A stretch of DNA of 64,000 nt from Chitinimonas sp. BJYL2 (GTDB lineage Bacteria > Pseudomonadota > Gammaproteobacteria > Burkholderiales > Chitinimonadaceae), in the NCBI RefSeq assembly GCF_027257935.1, contig NZ_JANZKW010000002.1:62001-126000 (forward strand), written 5' to 3'. Below the pieces are notes generated by a model. The model saw only the letters and a list, made by a program, of their open reading frames with translations. It had not been told where the DNA came from and made no database searches. Of the stretch, positions 20,656-31,947 are shown piece by piece. Each line of letters begins with the position of its first letter. Position 1 is the stretch's first letter. Made by a program: the position numbers and the translations under genes.

Positions 20656-21075
20656 ATGGTAGGTAACAGCAGCCGGCTGGACGATGGGCTGGCAAGAATC
20701 TTCGGCATCACGGCTGATCAGGCCGGGGTCAATCTGGACGCAATCCGCGCCAAGGCGGCGGGTAATCTGGCTGCCTACGGCAAGCTGATTAGTGCACTCT
20801 TTGATAGCCAGTCCATACCGATTCCGCCGCCAGTACACCTTCAATGGTGGGAAGAAGGCAGCCGTATCCATGTGGTCGCGGATCATCCTGATCGCGAACG
20901 CATAGAGATCCTGCTCAATGGTGATGGCGAACTGGTTGAGGAGTTCAAGGAGCTGGAATTGCTCCATGAGATTGTCCGCAACGCCGAACTGGCGGGTGCG
21001 GCCACAACCGAGGGGCAGCATTTCAATATCGGCGTGACCAGTTCGGGTCTCGTGGCTTTCTACACCGAAACCTGA
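20656..21075 (+). CDS. Hypothetical protein, 139 residues
   Basis: I do not recognise a family. The protein is acidic, soluble and without signal peptide or membrane segments. It has an N-terminal helical part (LDDGLARIFGITADQAG), a strand-rich centre opening PPPVHLQWWEEG and including IHVVADHPDRERIEILLNG, and a helical VEEFKELELLHEIVRNAEL stretch before a strand-like end. GGAG lies before ATG 20656. A strong terminator follows, so it is probably a monocistronic gene. Codon use and motif density look like a real gene, not chance. Confidence 0.7.
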   Translation: MVGNSSRLDDGLARIFGITADQAGVNLDAIRAKAAGNLAAYGKLISALFDSQSIPIPPPVHLQWWEEGSRIHVVADHPDRERIEILLNGDGELVEEFKELELLHEIVRNAELAGAATTEGQHFNIGVTSSGLVAFYTET

Positions 21076-21092
21076 GACAGCCGGCCGCCGAC

Positions 21093-21145
21093 AAGGCGAT
21101 CAGCGGCGCTTTTTGCGTGCCGTGCTGATCGCCTTTTTCTTTTTG
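21093..21145 (+). terminator. Terminator of the 139-residue gene, inside the convergent nlpC coding end
   Basis: A perfect 12-base stem (AAGGCGATCAGC at 21093-21104 with 21124-21135) is followed by TTTCTTTTT. The right arm and T-run lie inside the last 15 codons of the nlpC gene, where they encode its lysine-rich tail. Confidence 0.8.
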
Positions 21146-21750
21146 GTCTTGCCGGGTTTGATCGCCTTCTTCTTGGCGCTGCGCTGGCTGGCGCGCGCCT
21201 CTTCCATCAATTGCTGGAGGAAGGGGCTACGGGCGGTGACGGTCTCGTTGGTGACTCGCCGTGCGCCGTTATAGCGCTTGACCCAATAGGCATCCGATAG
21301 CCGTACGATCTGGATTTTCTGGCCCTTGCGCGGAGAGTGGATGAAGCGGTCGTCACCCAGATAGATTCCCACGTGCGAGAACTGTCGCCCCAGCGTGTTG
21401 AAGAACACCAGATCGCCCGGTTGCAGGGCGGATTTGTCGATATCTTCCCCCAGCCGGCTAATCGCAAAGGCGTTGTGGGGCAGGGCAATATTCAGTGACT
21501 GCTGGAACACGTAGCGGATAAAGCCGCTGCAATCGAGACCACTTTCCGGTGTGCTGCCGCCCCAACGATACTTGACGCCGATCAGCCCAAGGGCTTGCAG
21601 GATCATGTCTTGTGCAAATTCCGCATCGGGTGCTGGCTGGGTGGCACTCAAGGCGTCGGCTTCGGCAACGGGAGCGGGGGAGGGGGTCGGGGTGGCCAGC
21701 GCGAGCGGCGCCAGCAAGACCACGATCAGGTGTCGGAATTTCAACGTCAT
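21100..21750 (-). CDS. NlpC/P60 family peptidoglycan hydrolase
   Basis: This 216-residue exported cysteine peptidase has a signal peptide at about 1-20 and an Ala/Pro-rich linker. The NlpC/P60 domain follows with catalytic C74 (LDCSGF), H126 (FSHVGIYLG) and a third polar residue H138. It should cleave stem peptides in the cell wall. There is no lipobox, so it is likely periplasmic. The last 30 residues are strongly basic (repeated KKK and KKRR), perhaps for binding anionic wall or DNA. The start at ATG 21750 is chosen; a GTG at 21759 is also in frame. Confidence 0.88.
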   Translation of the reverse strand: MTLKFRHLIVVLLAPLALATPTPSPAPVAEADALSATQPAPDAEFAQDMILQALGLIGVKYRWGGSTPESGLDCSGFIRYVFQQSLNIALPHNAFAISRLGEDIDKSALQPGDLVFFNTLGRQFSHVGIYLGDDRFIHSPRKGQKIQIVRLSDAYWVKRYNGARRVTNETVTARSPFLQQLMEEARASQRSAKKKAIKPGKTKKKKAISTARKKRR

Positions 21751-21866
21751 GCCCGGCACTGTAAAAGGATTGGTTCAAAAAAAGAAGCCAGATTGCGATC
21801 CGCTGATGCAGAGCGACAAGTGTGCACGCACACGTTTTCTGGCCAACTGCCTGCTACGATGGGCTC

Positions 21867-23579
21867 ATGTTGAGAGAAACCCTGAGCCTGATGCGCGATC
21901 TGCCGCGTATCCGAGAAATCATCGGCGTGTTGGCCAGACACGGATTTGGTCAATTGGTTCGCCGCATGAACGTACAGCGGACCTTCGAGCGCGCTGGCGA
22001 GTCGCTGGAGTTGCCGGATAGCCCGGATCGCAGCGAGCAGGCCCCCGCTGTAAGAGCACGCAAGGCTCTGGAGGAACTAGGCCCGACCTTTATCAAGCTG
22101 GGCCAGGTAATGGCGACCCGGGTGGATGTATTTCCTCCCGAGTGGATCACTGAATTTGAAAAACTCCAGTCCAATGTTCCGGCTACGCCTTTCGCCGAAC
22201 TGGAGCAGGCATTAACACAGACCTGGGGGCGGGCGCCGCGGGAGCTGTTCAGCGGCCTCGATGAAACCCCTATCGGCTCTGCCTCCATTGCGCAGGTGCA
22301 TCGTGCCAGCTTGCCGGATGGTCGTCAGGTCATCCTCAAGATTCGCCGCCCCGGCATCGAGGCCAAGATCGAGGCCGACCTGCGGGTATTGCATCACCTG
22401 GCCAGCCTGATCGAGTTCGAGTTTCCCGAGGCCCGGCAGTATCAGCCTATCCGGATCGTGGAACAGTTCGCCAAGTCTTTGAGGCGGGAGCTCGATCTGG
22501 CAATGGAGGCCCATAACCACCGCCGCTTTGCCGAGAACTTTGCCGGCGATCCACATATTGTGATCCCCACCATTCACTGGGAATACACCAACGAAATCGT
22601 CAACGTCCAGGACTATATTGCCGGCGTGCCGGGCACCGAGATCAACTTGCTCGCTGCCGCCAATCTGGACCGTGTCCTGCTCGCGAAGCGCGGTGCCGAT
22701 GCCGTGCTCAAGATGATTCTGGTCGATGGCTACTTCCATGCCGACCCCCATCCGGGCAATGTGATCTATTTGCCGGAGAACCGTATTGCCTTCATTGATT
22801 TCGGCATGGTGGGCCGTTTACCGGCGGCACGGCGTGACGAGATCGTGGATTTGCTCACGGCATTGGTGGCGCGCGATGAAGGCGGCATCCTGAATGTGCT
22901 GCTGGACTGGACGGGTGATGCGCCGGTGGATGAGGATCGCCTTGCCGCCGATCTGGCCGAGTTCATGTTCAATTACGAGAACCTGACGCTCAAGGACATT
23001 CGCTTCGGGGCCCTGCTCAATGATGTGATCGCCATCATGCGCGAGCACGCCATTTCTTTGCCGCCGGATCTGACGCTGTTATTCAAGGCGCTGATCACAC
23101 TCGAAGGCTTGGGGCGCCAGCTCGACCCGGCATTCCAGATGGTGCCGCACCTGCGGCCCTTTGTTCGCAAGCTGGTTATCCACCGTTATTCACCGGCCAC
23201 CTTGTTCCACAAGGGGCGCCGCAATCTCTGGGAGGTCCTTTCGCTGCTGGGCGGGGTACCTCGCGATCTCTCCAGGCTGGTCAAGGCGGCCCGGCGCGGC
23301 AAGTTGAGGATAGATCTGGATCTCAAGCGGCTTGATCACTTTGGCAGCCAGATTGATCGTGCGGCTAACCGCTTGACCCTGGGCATCGTCACCGGTTGCC
23401 TGATCATCGGCTCCAGCATCGTGATGACGGTGAATGCCGGCCCCATGCTGTTCGGCCTGCCTGCGTTCGGGCTGATCGGCTTTCTGATTGCTTTCTTCAA
23501 CAGTGTCTGGCTGATCTGGTCAATCTGGCGTTCGGCCAAGCGTGGCCGCGATGCCGATTGGTTATCTGGTCATCTTTGA
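21867..23579 (+). CDS. ubiB: UbiB/AarF family atypical kinase-like protein
   Basis: The 570-residue protein belongs to the ABC1/ADCK/UbiB family needed for ubiquinone synthesis. Diagnostic motifs are FIKLGQ (KxGQ), ALR-like ARKALEELGPT, VILKIRRPGIEAKIEADL, the catalytic HADPHPGNV and IDFGMVGRL. Two C-terminal transmembrane helices (about 505-555) would anchor it to the inner membrane. It is slightly longer than E. coli UbiB and lies away from other ubi genes, so it could be a general AarF paralogue instead. ATG 21867 gives the expected start MLRETLSL. Confidence 0.85.
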   Translation: MLRETLSLMRDLPRIREIIGVLARHGFGQLVRRMNVQRTFERAGESLELPDSPDRSEQAPAVRARKALEELGPTFIKLGQVMATRVDVFPPEWITEFEKLQSNVPATPFAELEQALTQTWGRAPRELFSGLDETPIGSASIAQVHRASLPDGRQVILKIRRPGIEAKIEADLRVLHHLASLIEFEFPEARQYQPIRIVEQFAKSLRRELDLAMEAHNHRRFAENFAGDPHIVIPTIHWEYTNEIVNVQDYIAGVPGTEINLLAAANLDRVLLAKRGADAVLKMILVDGYFHADPHPGNVIYLPENRIAFIDFGMVGRLPAARRDEIVDLLTALVARDEGGILNVLLDWTGDAPVDEDRLAADLAEFMFNYENLTLKDIRFGALLNDVIAIMREHAISLPPDLTLLFKALITLEGLGRQLDPAFQMVPHLRPFVRKLVIHRYSPATLFHKGRRNLWEVLSLLGGVPRDLSRLVKAARRGKLRIDLDLKRLDHFGSQIDRAANRLTLGIVTGCLIIGSSIVMTVNAGPMLFGLPAFGLIGFLIAFFNSVWLIWSIWRSAKRGRDADWLSGHL

Positions 23580-23603
23580 CCCGCGATGAGGCAATCGCGG
23601 GTC
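23578..23603. terminator. Hairpin between convergent ubiB and ppsR
   Basis: A perfect 10-base stem (GACCCGCGAT at 23578-23587 with 23594-23603) overlaps the ubiB stop. Neither strand has a T-run behind it, so termination strength is uncertain. Confidence 0.5.
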
Positions 23604-23636
23604 GGCACGTTGATGGTCAACCAATTGTCTGCAGGA

Positions 23637-24461
23637 TCAGTAGATGCGGCGCGAGAGATTGGCTTTGTGCACGATGGTGGAGGCCAGTTCCTCAATCGAC
23701 TTGCTGGTAGTGTTGAGGTGCGGGATCCCGGCATTACGGTATAGCGCCTCGGCCTCGGCAACCTCGAACTTGCAGTTGTCGACTGAGGCGTAGCGGCTGT
23801 CGGGTTTCCGCTCTGCGCGGATTTGGGCCAGCCGCTCTGGGAGAATCGTCAGCCCGAAGAGCTTGTGCTTGAAAGGCTGCAAGGTTTTCGGCAACCCAGA
23901 CTGGCCGAAATCGTCAGGTGTCAGCGGATAGTTGGCGGCCTTGATACCGAATTGCAGTGCCAGATAGAGACAGGTAGGTGTCTTGCCCGAGCGGGAGACG
24001 CCCACCAGCACGATGTCGGCGGCATTCAGGTCGGCGGGACGGACGCCGTCATCATGCGCCAGCGCGAAATTCACTGCCTCGATACGGGCATTGTATTCGT
24101 TGAAGTTTTCGATGCTGTGGCTCTTGCCTACCGTGTGGGACGACTCCTTGCCCAGTTCGCTTTCCAGTGGCTCGATGAAAGCCTCAAAGAAATCGACCAC
24201 GTGCGCCTCGGGCACATGAATGATGTCGCGTAGCCGGTCTTCAACGAACGTCGAAAAAACCAGTGGCCGCGCACCGTCTGCTTCGCCGGTCTGGCGCACG
24301 CGCTCGGCAACCAGGCGGGCTTTTTCTTCGGTATCGATGAAGGGTAGGGTGATACGCTTGAACTCGATGCCTTCGAACTGGGTAATCAGGCTGTGGCCCA
24401 GCATTTCTGCGGTAATGCCGGTGCGGTCGGAGATGAAGAATACGGTTCGGCGTAAGGGCAT
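23637..24461 (-). CDS. ppsR: PEP synthase regulatory protein PpsR (kinase/pyrophosphorylase)
   Basis: This 274-residue DUF299-family protein inactivates PEP synthase by ADP-dependent phosphorylation of a threonine next to the catalytic histidine, and reverses this with phosphate. The P-loop-like [15 protein letters not shown] lies near 153-167, and the N-terminus [22 protein letters not shown] is typical. ATG 24461 is chosen; the upstream extension to 24545 is not conserved in this family. It is divergent from its target ppsA, the standard arrangement. Confidence 0.93.
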   Translation of the reverse strand: MPLRRTVFFISDRTGITAEMLGHSLITQFEGIEFKRITLPFIDTEEKARLVAERVRQTGEADGARPLVFSTFVEDRLRDIIHVPEAHVVDFFEAFIEPLESELGKESSHTVGKSHSIENFNEYNARIEAVNFALAHDDGVRPADLNAADIVLVGVSRSGKTPTCLYLALQFGIKAANYPLTPDDFGQSGLPKTLQPFKHKLFGLTILPERLAQIRAERKPDSRYASVDNCKFEVAEAEALYRNAGIPHLNTTSKSIEELASTIVHKANLSRRIY

Positions 24462-24698
24462 GGCGTGTTGTCCTGGCGGGGTTTTCTGCGAGGATGTTGC
24501 CACACCCAACCGGTCTGCTGACGAGCGGTTGTGCAGATGCAACATCGGCTAGCTGGGCCTGCATGACGCGCAAACCTTGTAGTGTCGGCGATTCTAACTA
24601 CATGACGGCCAACGATCGATGGCTGTTTCGTGTTGCGTTGCGTCATCCGGCGTTATCGAACGTCGCCTGGATGTCAGCGAGAAACGGCGTAAACAGGC

Positions 24699-24704
24699 TA
24701 GAAT
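24699..24704 (+). promoter_or_regulatory. Probable -10 box of ppsA
   Basis: TAGAAT lies 42 bases before the ppsA ATG within GGCTAGAATCGCG, identical over 13 bases to the mutS promoter region. The -35 region is poor. Confidence 0.45.
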
Positions 24705-24745
24705 CGCGGTCTCGAATCCCCAATTCCCCGCAAGGAAATTCAGCA

Positions 24746-27127
24746 ATGGCAGAGAAAAACGTCATCTGGTTCGAAGAACTGCGCATGACTGACGTTGAGA
24801 TCGTAGGCGGCAAGAACGCCTCGCTCGGCGAAATGATCAGTCAGCTCGCAGCCTCCGGCGTGCGCGTACCCGGTGGTTTTGCCACCACGGCCGATGCCTA
24901 CCGCGCCTTTCTGGCCCATGACGGCCTCTCCGCTCGCATCGATGTTGCCCTGAGTGCGCTGGATGTGGACAACGTGACTGAATTGCTGCGCGTGGGCAAG
25001 CAGATCCGTGAATGGGTGATCAACCAGCCGTTCCCTGCTGCGCTTGAGGCTGATATTCGTGCGGCCTACGCCAAGATGGAAGCCGATTCAGGCGCCACCA
25101 TTTCGGTCGCCGTACGCTCCTCGGCCACTGCCGAAGACTTGCCTGATGCCTCGTTTGCCGGCCAGCAGGAAACCTTCCTTAATATCGTGGGCGTGGACAA
25201 CGTTCTGCACGCCATGAAGGAGGTGTTCGCCTCGCTGTATAACGACCGCGCCATTTCCTACCGCGTTCACAAGGGTTTCGAGCATTCCGTCGTTGCCTTG
25301 TCGGCCGGTGTGCAGCGCATGGTCCGTTCGGACAAAGGCGCGGCAGGTGTCATGTTCACCATCGATACTGAATCGGGTTTTGACGATGCCGTGTTCGTCA
25401 CGTCCAGCTATGGCTTGGGCGAAACGGTGGTGCAGGGTGCCGTAAACCCCGACGAATTCTACGTGTTCAAGCCGAACATCCGCGCCGGCAAGCCCGCTAT
25501 CCTGCGTCGCAACCGTGGCTCCAAGCTGATCAAGATGGAATTCACCGCCGAGGCCAAGGCCGGCAAGTCGGTGCAGACCGTCAATGTGTCCGATACCGAC
25601 CGCAATCGTTTCTCGATTACCGATGCGGAAGTTGAAGAACTGGCTCGCTATGCATTGATCATCGAGAAGCACTACCAGCGCCCGATGGATATCGAGTGGG
25701 GCCGTGATGGTGTCGATGGCAAGCTCTATATTCTGCAGGCTCGCCCTGAGACGGTGAAGTCGCAGGAAGCGCGCGGCGAAACGCTGCGCCGTTACCGTCT
25801 CAACAGCAAGTCGGCGGTGTTGACCACGGGTCGCGCCATTGGCCAGAAAATCGGCCAAGGCGTGGTGCGCCTGATTCGCGATGCCAGCGAGATGGACAAG
25901 GTCAAGCCCGGCGATGTTTTGGTGACCGACATGACCGATCCCGATTGGGAGCCGGTAATGAAGCGTGCTGCTGCCATCGTGACCAACCGTGGCGGCCGCA
26001 CTTGCCACGCTGCCATCATTGCGCGTGAACTCGGCATCCCGGCCGTCGTCGGTTGCGGCGACGCGACCCGCGCGCTGGTCGATGGCCAGCAGGTCACCGT
26101 ATCGTGCGCCGAAGGCGATACGGGCAATATCTATGAAGGCTTGCTCGACGTCGAAATCATCGACCTCAAGCTCGACAGCATGCCCAAATCCCCGGTCAAG
26201 CTGATGATGAACGTGGGCAACCCGGAGCTGGCTTTCGACTTCAGCCATCTGCCCAATGAAGGTGTGGGTCTGGCGCGCCTTGAGTTCATCATCAACCGCA
26301 TGATCGGTATCCACCCCAAGGCGCTGCTCGCCTATCCGGATCTGCCTTGGGATCTGAAGCAGCAAGTCGACGAGCGCATCGGTGGCTACACATCGGCAGT
26401 GGACTTCTATGTGGAGAAGCTTGTTGAAGGCGTTGCCACCATCGCTGCAGCGTTCTACCCCAAGAAGGTCATCGTGCGCATGTCGGACTTCAAGTCCAAC
26501 GAGTACTCGAACCTGATCGGTGGCCAGAACTACGAGCCGCATGAAGAAAATCCGATGATCGGCTTCCGTGGTGCCTCTCGCTATATCAGCGAATCATTCC
26601 GCGATTGTTTCGAGCTCGAAACCCGCGCGCTCAAGAAGGTGCGCAATGAGATGGGTCTGACAAACGTCGAGATCATGATCCCGTTTGTGCGCACGCTCGA
26701 TGAGGCCAGCAAGGTGGTTGAGCTGCTCAAGGAACAAGGCCTGGAGCGTGGCAAGGATGATCTGCGCCTGATCATGATGTGCGAGATTCCTTCCAATGCA
26801 ATCCTGGCGGATCAGTTCCTCGAATACTTCGATGGTTTCTCGATTGGCTCCAACGACATGACCCAGCTCACGCTGGCGCTGGACCGTGACTCGGGTGGCC
26901 CCATTGCCAGTCTGTTCGACGAGCGTAATGAAGCGGTCAAGGCCCTGTTGTCGATGGCGATCAAGGCGTGTCGTGCCAAGGGCAAGTACATCGGCATTTG
27001 CGGTCAGGGTCCGTCGGATCACCCTGATCTGGCTCGCTGGCTGGTGGAGCAGGGCATCGAGACGGTATCGCTGAATCCGGATACGGTGGTCGAAACGTGG
27101 CTTTATCTGGCCAAGGAATTAGGCTAA
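24746..27127 (+). CDS. ppsA: Phosphoenolpyruvate synthase PpsA
   Basis: The 793-residue enzyme makes PEP from pyruvate and ATP, with AMP and phosphate as other products, for gluconeogenesis. It has an N-terminal ATP-grasp domain ([13 protein letters not shown] near 15-27), a swivelling phosphohistidine domain with H421 in [13 protein letters not shown], and a C-terminal PEP-binding TIM barrel ([17 protein letters not shown]). T419, two residues before H421, is the site expected to be phosphorylated by PpsR. AAGGAA precedes ATG 24746. This suggests growth on amino or organic acids, in line with the arginine catabolic locus. Confidence 0.96.
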   Translation: MAEKNVIWFEELRMTDVEIVGGKNASLGEMISQLAASGVRVPGGFATTADAYRAFLAHDGLSARIDVALSALDVDNVTELLRVGKQIREWVINQPFPAALEADIRAAYAKMEADSGATISVAVRSSATAEDLPDASFAGQQETFLNIVGVDNVLHAMKEVFASLYNDRAISYRVHKGFEHSVVALSAGVQRMVRSDKGAAGVMFTIDTESGFDDAVFVTSSYGLGETVVQGAVNPDEFYVFKPNIRAGKPAILRRNRGSKLIKMEFTAEAKAGKSVQTVNVSDTDRNRFSITDAEVEELARYALIIEKHYQRPMDIEWGRDGVDGKLYILQARPETVKSQEARGETLRRYRLNSKSAVLTTGRAIGQKIGQGVVRLIRDASEMDKVKPGDVLVTDMTDPDWEPVMKRAAAIVTNRGGRTCHAAIIARELGIPAVVGCGDATRALVDGQQVTVSCAEGDTGNIYEGLLDVEIIDLKLDSMPKSPVKLMMNVGNPELAFDFSHLPNEGVGLARLEFIINRMIGIHPKALLAYPDLPWDLKQQVDERIGGYTSAVDFYVEKLVEGVATIAAAFYPKKVIVRMSDFKSNEYSNLIGGQNYEPHEENPMIGFRGASRYISESFRDCFELETRALKKVRNEMGLTNVEIMIPFVRTLDEASKVVELLKEQGLERGKDDLRLIMMCEIPSNAILADQFLEYFDGFSIGSNDMTQLTLALDRDSGGPIASLFDERNEAVKALLSMAIKACRAKGKYIGICGQGPSDHPDLARWLVEQGIETVSLNPDTVVETWLYLAKELG

Positions 27128-27150
27128 AACCACAGTAATATCAGCAAGAT

Positions 27151-27178
27151 AAGGGCGCTCAACGAGCGCCCTTGTTCA
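27151..27178 (+). terminator. Terminator after ppsA
   Basis: A 10-base perfect stem (AAGGGCGCTC at 27151-27160 with 27164-27173) has a three-base loop. It is followed by GTTCATT, a weak T-run. Confidence 0.7.
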
Positions 27179-27198
27179 TTGCGCAGCGCGCTCGCGCG

Positions 27199-27227
27199 TT
27201 GAGAGGGTGGCCCTTTGCGGGTAAAAT
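27199..27227 (+). promoter_or_regulatory. Promoter of pyrG
   Basis: TTGAGA (27199-27204) and TAAAAT (27222-27227) are separated by exactly 17 bases. They lie 28 bases before the pyrG ATG. This is the best sigma-70-type promoter in the window. Confidence 0.7.
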
Positions 27228-27254
27228 GCGGAATTACCACTAGGTGATGCACTC

Positions 27255-28907
27255 ATGACCAAGTACATCTTCGTTACCGGCGGCGTTGTCTCCTCTCTGG
27301 GGAAAGGCATCGCCGCCGCGTCACTTGCGGCCATCCTCGAATCGCGTGGCCTCAAAGTCACCATGATGAAGCTGGACCCGTATATCAACGTGGATCCGGG
27401 CACCATGTCGCCACTTCAGCATGGCGAGGTCTTCGTGACCGAAGACGGCGCCGAGACTGATCTTGACCTCGGCCACTACGAGCGCTTCATCCAGGCCAAG
27501 ATGAAGAAGTCGAACAACTTCACCACCGGGCAGATTTACGAGTCGGTGATCAAGAAAGAACGTCGTGGTGATTATCTGGGCAAGACCGTACAGGTCATCC
27601 CCCATATCACCGACGAAATCCGCTTGTTCATCAGCCAAGGCGCCAGCGATGCCGAACTGGCCGTGATTGAAGTGGGTGGCACGGTGGGCGATATCGAATC
27701 GCTGCCCTTCCTTGAAGCCATTCGCCAGATGGGCGTGACGCTGGGCAAGGAAAACACCTGCTTCGTGCACCTGAGCTACGTGCCTTACATTGCTGCCGCC
27801 GGCGAGATCAAGACCAAGCCTACCCAGCACTCGGTGAAGGAGTTGCGTGAAATCGGTATCCAGCCAGATGTGCTGATCTGCCGCGCTGACCGCATGGTCC
27901 CGGATGATGAGCGCCGCAAGATCGCCCTGTTCACCAATGTCGCGGAGAAGGCGGTTGTGTCCTGCCCGGACATGGACAGCATCTACAAGATTCCGCGCGT
28001 GCTCAGCGAGCAGCATATCGACGACATCATCTGCAAGCAGCTGCAACTGGATCTGCCCGCGGCCGATCTGTCGGTATGGGACCGCATCATCGATGCCATC
28101 GAGAACCCGACGCAGACCGTCAATATCGCCATGGTCGGCAAGTACGTCGATCTGACCGAGAGTTACAAATCCTTGATCGAAGCGTTGCGCCATGCGGGTA
28201 TTCATACCCGCAGCGAGGTCAAGATCCATTACGTGGATTCGGAAGAACTCGAGAGCGGCAATCTCGACCAGATCAAGAACATGGATGCGATCCTGGTGCC
28301 TGGCGGTTTCGGCAAGCGCGGTGTGGAAGGCAAAATCCGTGCGGTCCAGTTTGCCCGTGAGAACAATGTGCCGTACTTGGGCATCTGCCTGGGCATGCAG
28401 CTGGCGCTGATCGAATTTGCACGCCACAAGGCCGGCATGAGCGAGGCCAACTCGACCGAATTCACGCTGGAAACCCCGTTCCCGGTGGTGGCCCTGATCG
28501 ACGAATGGGTCAACCACGACGGCAAGGTCGAACAACGCGACGAAAACTCGAATATGGGTGGCACGATGCGACTGGGTAGCCAGGATTGCGATCTGCAACC
28601 GGGTTCGCTGGCCGCGCGTGTCTATGGCGCCGAGCGCATTACCGAGCGCCATCGCCATCGCTACGAAGTGAACAATTACTACCTGCCGCGACTCGAAGCC
28701 GCTGGTCTCAAGGTGAGTGGTCGCTCCACCGATCCCAACCACCTGTGCGAAACCATCGAACTGCCTGATCACCGCTGGTTCTTTGGCTGCCAGTTCCATC
28801 CGGAATTCACCAGCACGCCGCGTGATGGGCATCCAATGTTCAAGGCCTATGTCGAAGCTGCCATCGCTTATGCCAAGGAGCACGGGCGCGAAGGCCGGAG
28901 CTGCTAA
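27255..28907 (+). CDS. pyrG: CTP synthase PyrG
   Basis: The 550-residue enzyme aminates UTP to CTP with glutamine. The N-terminal amidoligase domain begins [16 protein letters not shown] with its P-loop, and [27 protein letters not shown] is split around residue 60. The C-terminal glutaminase domain has nucleophile C378 in [12 protein letters not shown], and the His/Glu of the triad lie in FHPEF. AGGTGA precedes the start. It heads the conserved pyrG-kdsA-eno-ftsB run. Confidence 0.97.
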   Translation: MTKYIFVTGGVVSSLGKGIAAASLAAILESRGLKVTMMKLDPYINVDPGTMSPLQHGEVFVTEDGAETDLDLGHYERFIQAKMKKSNNFTTGQIYESVIKKERRGDYLGKTVQVIPHITDEIRLFISQGASDAELAVIEVGGTVGDIESLPFLEAIRQMGVTLGKENTCFVHLSYVPYIAAAGEIKTKPTQHSVKELREIGIQPDVLICRADRMVPDDERRKIALFTNVAEKAVVSCPDMDSIYKIPRVLSEQHIDDIICKQLQLDLPAADLSVWDRIIDAIENPTQTVNIAMVGKYVDLTESYKSLIEALRHAGIHTRSEVKIHYVDSEELESGNLDQIKNMDAILVPGGFGKRGVEGKIRAVQFARENNVPYLGICLGMQLALIEFARHKAGMSEANSTEFTLETPFPVVALIDEWVNHDGKVEQRDENSNMGGTMRLGSQDCDLQPGSLAARVYGAERITERHRHRYEVNNYYLPRLEAAGLKVSGRSTDPNHLCETIELPDHRWFFGCQFHPEFTSTPRDGHPMFKAYVEAAIAYAKEHGREGRSC

Positions 28908-28913
28908 TTGTTT

Positions 28914-28978
28914 GTGAGGTGCAAGGCGCAAGGGACAGGATATTGCTGCCCATCTGCGTCTCGCGCCCCACGCCTCAC
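28914..28978. repeat. Imperfect long inverted repeat filling the pyrG-kdsA gap
   Basis: GTGAGGTG (28914-28921) pairs with CGCCTCAC (28971-28978), with one G-U pair. An inner stem, GGCGC at 28925-28929 with 28963-28967, continues it after a small internal loop. The left 15 bases are the reverse complement, with one mismatch, of the repeat before astB. The right end touches the kdsA ribosome-binding site. Confidence 0.45.
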
Positions 28979-28989
28979 GGAGTAACACC

Positions 28990-29841
28990 ATGAAACTCTG
29001 CGGTTTTGATGTCGGTCTGGATCACCCATTCTTTCTGATCGCCGGCCCCTGCGTGATTGAAGGTGAGCAGTTCTCTATTGATGTGGCCGGCCAGCTCAAG
29101 GAAATCACTACCGAGCTGGGTATCCCCTTCATCTTCAAGTCGAGCTTTGACAAGGCCAACCGCTCCAGCGGCAAGTCTTTCCGTGGCTTTGGCATGGACG
29201 AAGGCCTGCGCATCCTCGCCAAGGTGCGCGAACAGGTTGGCGTGCCGGTACTCACCGATATTCACGAGATTGATCAGATCAAACCCGTGGCATCCGTGGT
29301 GGACGTGTTGCAGACCCCCGCATTCCTGTGCCGCCAGACGGATTTCATTCGCGCCTGCGCCCAGAGTGGCAAGCCGGTGAACATCAAGAAGGGCCAGTTC
29401 CTTGCCCCCGGCGATATGAAGAACGTGATGGACAAGGCGCGCGAAGCTGCGCGCGAAGCGGGCCTGCCTGAAGACAACTTCATGACTTGCGAGCGCGGCG
29501 CCAGCTTCGGCTACAACAATCTGGTCTCGGACATGCGTTCCTTGGCCATCATGCGCGATACCGGCTGTCCGGTCGTGTTCGATGCCACCCACTCGGTGCA
29601 GTTGCCGGGCGGGCAGGGTGACAAGTCCGGTGGGCAGCGCGAGTTTGTGCCGGTACTCGCACGTGCGGCCGTCGCCGTGGGGATTTCTGGCCTGTTCATG
29701 GAAACCCACCCGGACCCGGCCTGCGCCAAATCCGATGGCCCCAATGCCTGGCCGCTGCCACGCATGAAGGCGCTACTGGCCGTGCTCAAGGAGCTGGATA
29801 CCTTGGTCAAGCGCCAGCCGCTGCACGAAAACACCCTGTAA
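28990..29841 (+). CDS. kdsA: 3-deoxy-D-manno-octulosonate 8-phosphate synthase KdsA
   Basis: This 283-residue enzyme condenses PEP with arabinose 5-phosphate to make Kdo-8-phosphate for lipopolysaccharide. Family motifs are [13 protein letters not shown] near 16-28, [12 protein letters not shown] near 53-64, FLCRQTDFI, and [15 protein letters not shown] near 196-210. The sequence [16 protein letters not shown] has the N-x-K-K form of metal-independent KdsA. ACGGAG precedes the ATG. A strong terminator follows, so eno has its own promoter. Confidence 0.96.
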   Translation: MKLCGFDVGLDHPFFLIAGPCVIEGEQFSIDVAGQLKEITTELGIPFIFKSSFDKANRSSGKSFRGFGMDEGLRILAKVREQVGVPVLTDIHEIDQIKPVASVVDVLQTPAFLCRQTDFIRACAQSGKPVNIKKGQFLAPGDMKNVMDKAREAAREAGLPEDNFMTCERGASFGYNNLVSDMRSLAIMRDTGCPVVFDATHSVQLPGGQGDKSGGQREFVPVLARAAVAVGISGLFMETHPDPACAKSDGPNAWPLPRMKALLAVLKELDTLVKRQPLHENTL

Positions 29842-29845
29842 GCCG

Positions 29846-29881
29846 ACAAAACGGCCTGCCTGTGCGCAGGCCGTTTTGTTG
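29846..29881 (+). terminator. Terminator after kdsA
   Basis: A perfect 14-base stem (ACAAAACGGCCTGC at 29846-29859 with 29866-29879) provides its own T-run, TTTTGTT. Confidence 0.92.
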
Positions 29882-29925
29882 CCTGCCGTCGCGGCCCTAC
29901 CAAACCGTAAGCCGACTGGTCTTGA

Positions 29926-31287
<1,362 letters not shown>

Positions 31288-31306
31288 GCGGGCAGGCAAG
31301 ACACAG

Positions 31307-31331
31307 AAGGGGCGGGCAACCGTCCCTTTTG
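31307..31331 (+). terminator. Terminator after eno
   Basis: A nine-base stem (AAGGGGCGG with CCGTCCCTT, one G-U pair) with loop GCAA is followed by TTTTGC. It separates eno from ftsB. Confidence 0.75.
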
Positions 31332-31386
31332 CATTGGTATCGCAGTATCGTAAGCTGCGGTTGTAAGGTGCCATAAGGTCACGTGC

Positions 31387-31444
31387 CGCATTGCACCGGG
31401 CCGCAAATCAGGGAAATGGTGCAATGCGCTGCGCTTATTGCACC
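31387..31444. repeat. Overlapping inverted repeats between eno and ftsB
   Basis: GGTGCAATGCG (31418-31428) is fully complementary to upstream CGCATTGCACC (31387-31397). Its first eight bases also pair with downstream ATTGCACC (31437-31444). The two stems exclude each other. The core resembles the small palindromic repeats scattered in many proteobacterial intergenic regions. Confidence 0.6.
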
Positions 31445-31468
31445 CTACGGGCTACAATGCCGCCCATC

Positions 31469-31834
31469 ATGCGCATTCTCGCCATTGTCCTCGCCTTGCT
31501 AATTGTCGTGCTCCAGTGGCCACTCTGGATCGGCAAAGGCTCGTGGCTGAAGGTCTGGCAGATTGAGGCCCAGCTGAGTGAGCAGACCATTCAGAACGGA
31601 AAGCTGAAGTTGCGCAACGAAGCCCTGGATGCCGAAGTGCGGGATTTGAAAACCGGCACTGACGCGATTGAAGAGCGTGCCCGTAATGAGCTGGGCATGG
31701 TGCGGCAGGATGAGGTGTTCTTCCAGATACTGCAGACGCGCCCCCCCGCCGCGCCGGTTGTTCAGCCAGGGCCCGTCTCCCCCGCGCCTGGCCCGCAGTC
31801 CGATGCGGCCAAACCCGCCCCAACGCAGCCCTGA
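31469..31834 (+). CDS. ftsB: Cell division protein FtsB
   Basis: The 121-residue bitopic protein has one N-terminal membrane helix (about 2-20). A periplasmic coiled coil follows (about 28-65), then [22 protein letters not shown], the signature end of FtsB/DivIC septum initiators. It would form the FtsQLB complex. The tail after residue 92 is Pro/Ala-rich. ATG 31469 lies only 10 bases after a TACAAT -10-like box (31453-31458) and lacks a ribosome-binding site, so the mRNA could be nearly leaderless; ATG 31457 is an alternative. Position after eno is conserved. Confidence 0.9.
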   Translation: MRILAIVLALLIVVLQWPLWIGKGSWLKVWQIEAQLSEQTIQNGKLKLRNEALDAEVRDLKTGTDAIEERARNELGMVRQDEVFFQILQTRPPAAPVVQPGPVSPAPGPQSDAAKPAPTQP

Positions 31835-31947
31835 TAACGTAGCGGAGCTGCTGTCTTGGCAGGCAGTGCTTCATCGGGTGCCGATGCATCGTCGCGCAAC
31901 CCGTGCTGCACGAATACCGATTCTGCCCCGAGTTGCCTGACAGACCC

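Noticed and set aside
21818-21860. Short palindrome GTGTGCACGCACAC-like sequence and a TACGAT box before ubiB
   Set aside because: The arms are only about five bases and no -35 box fits; too weak to call a regulatory site.
27321-28991. 556-residue minus-strand open frame opposite pyrG
   Set aside because: pyrG is certain on the plus strand; the antisense frame is rich in His and Arg in the manner of antisense shadows.
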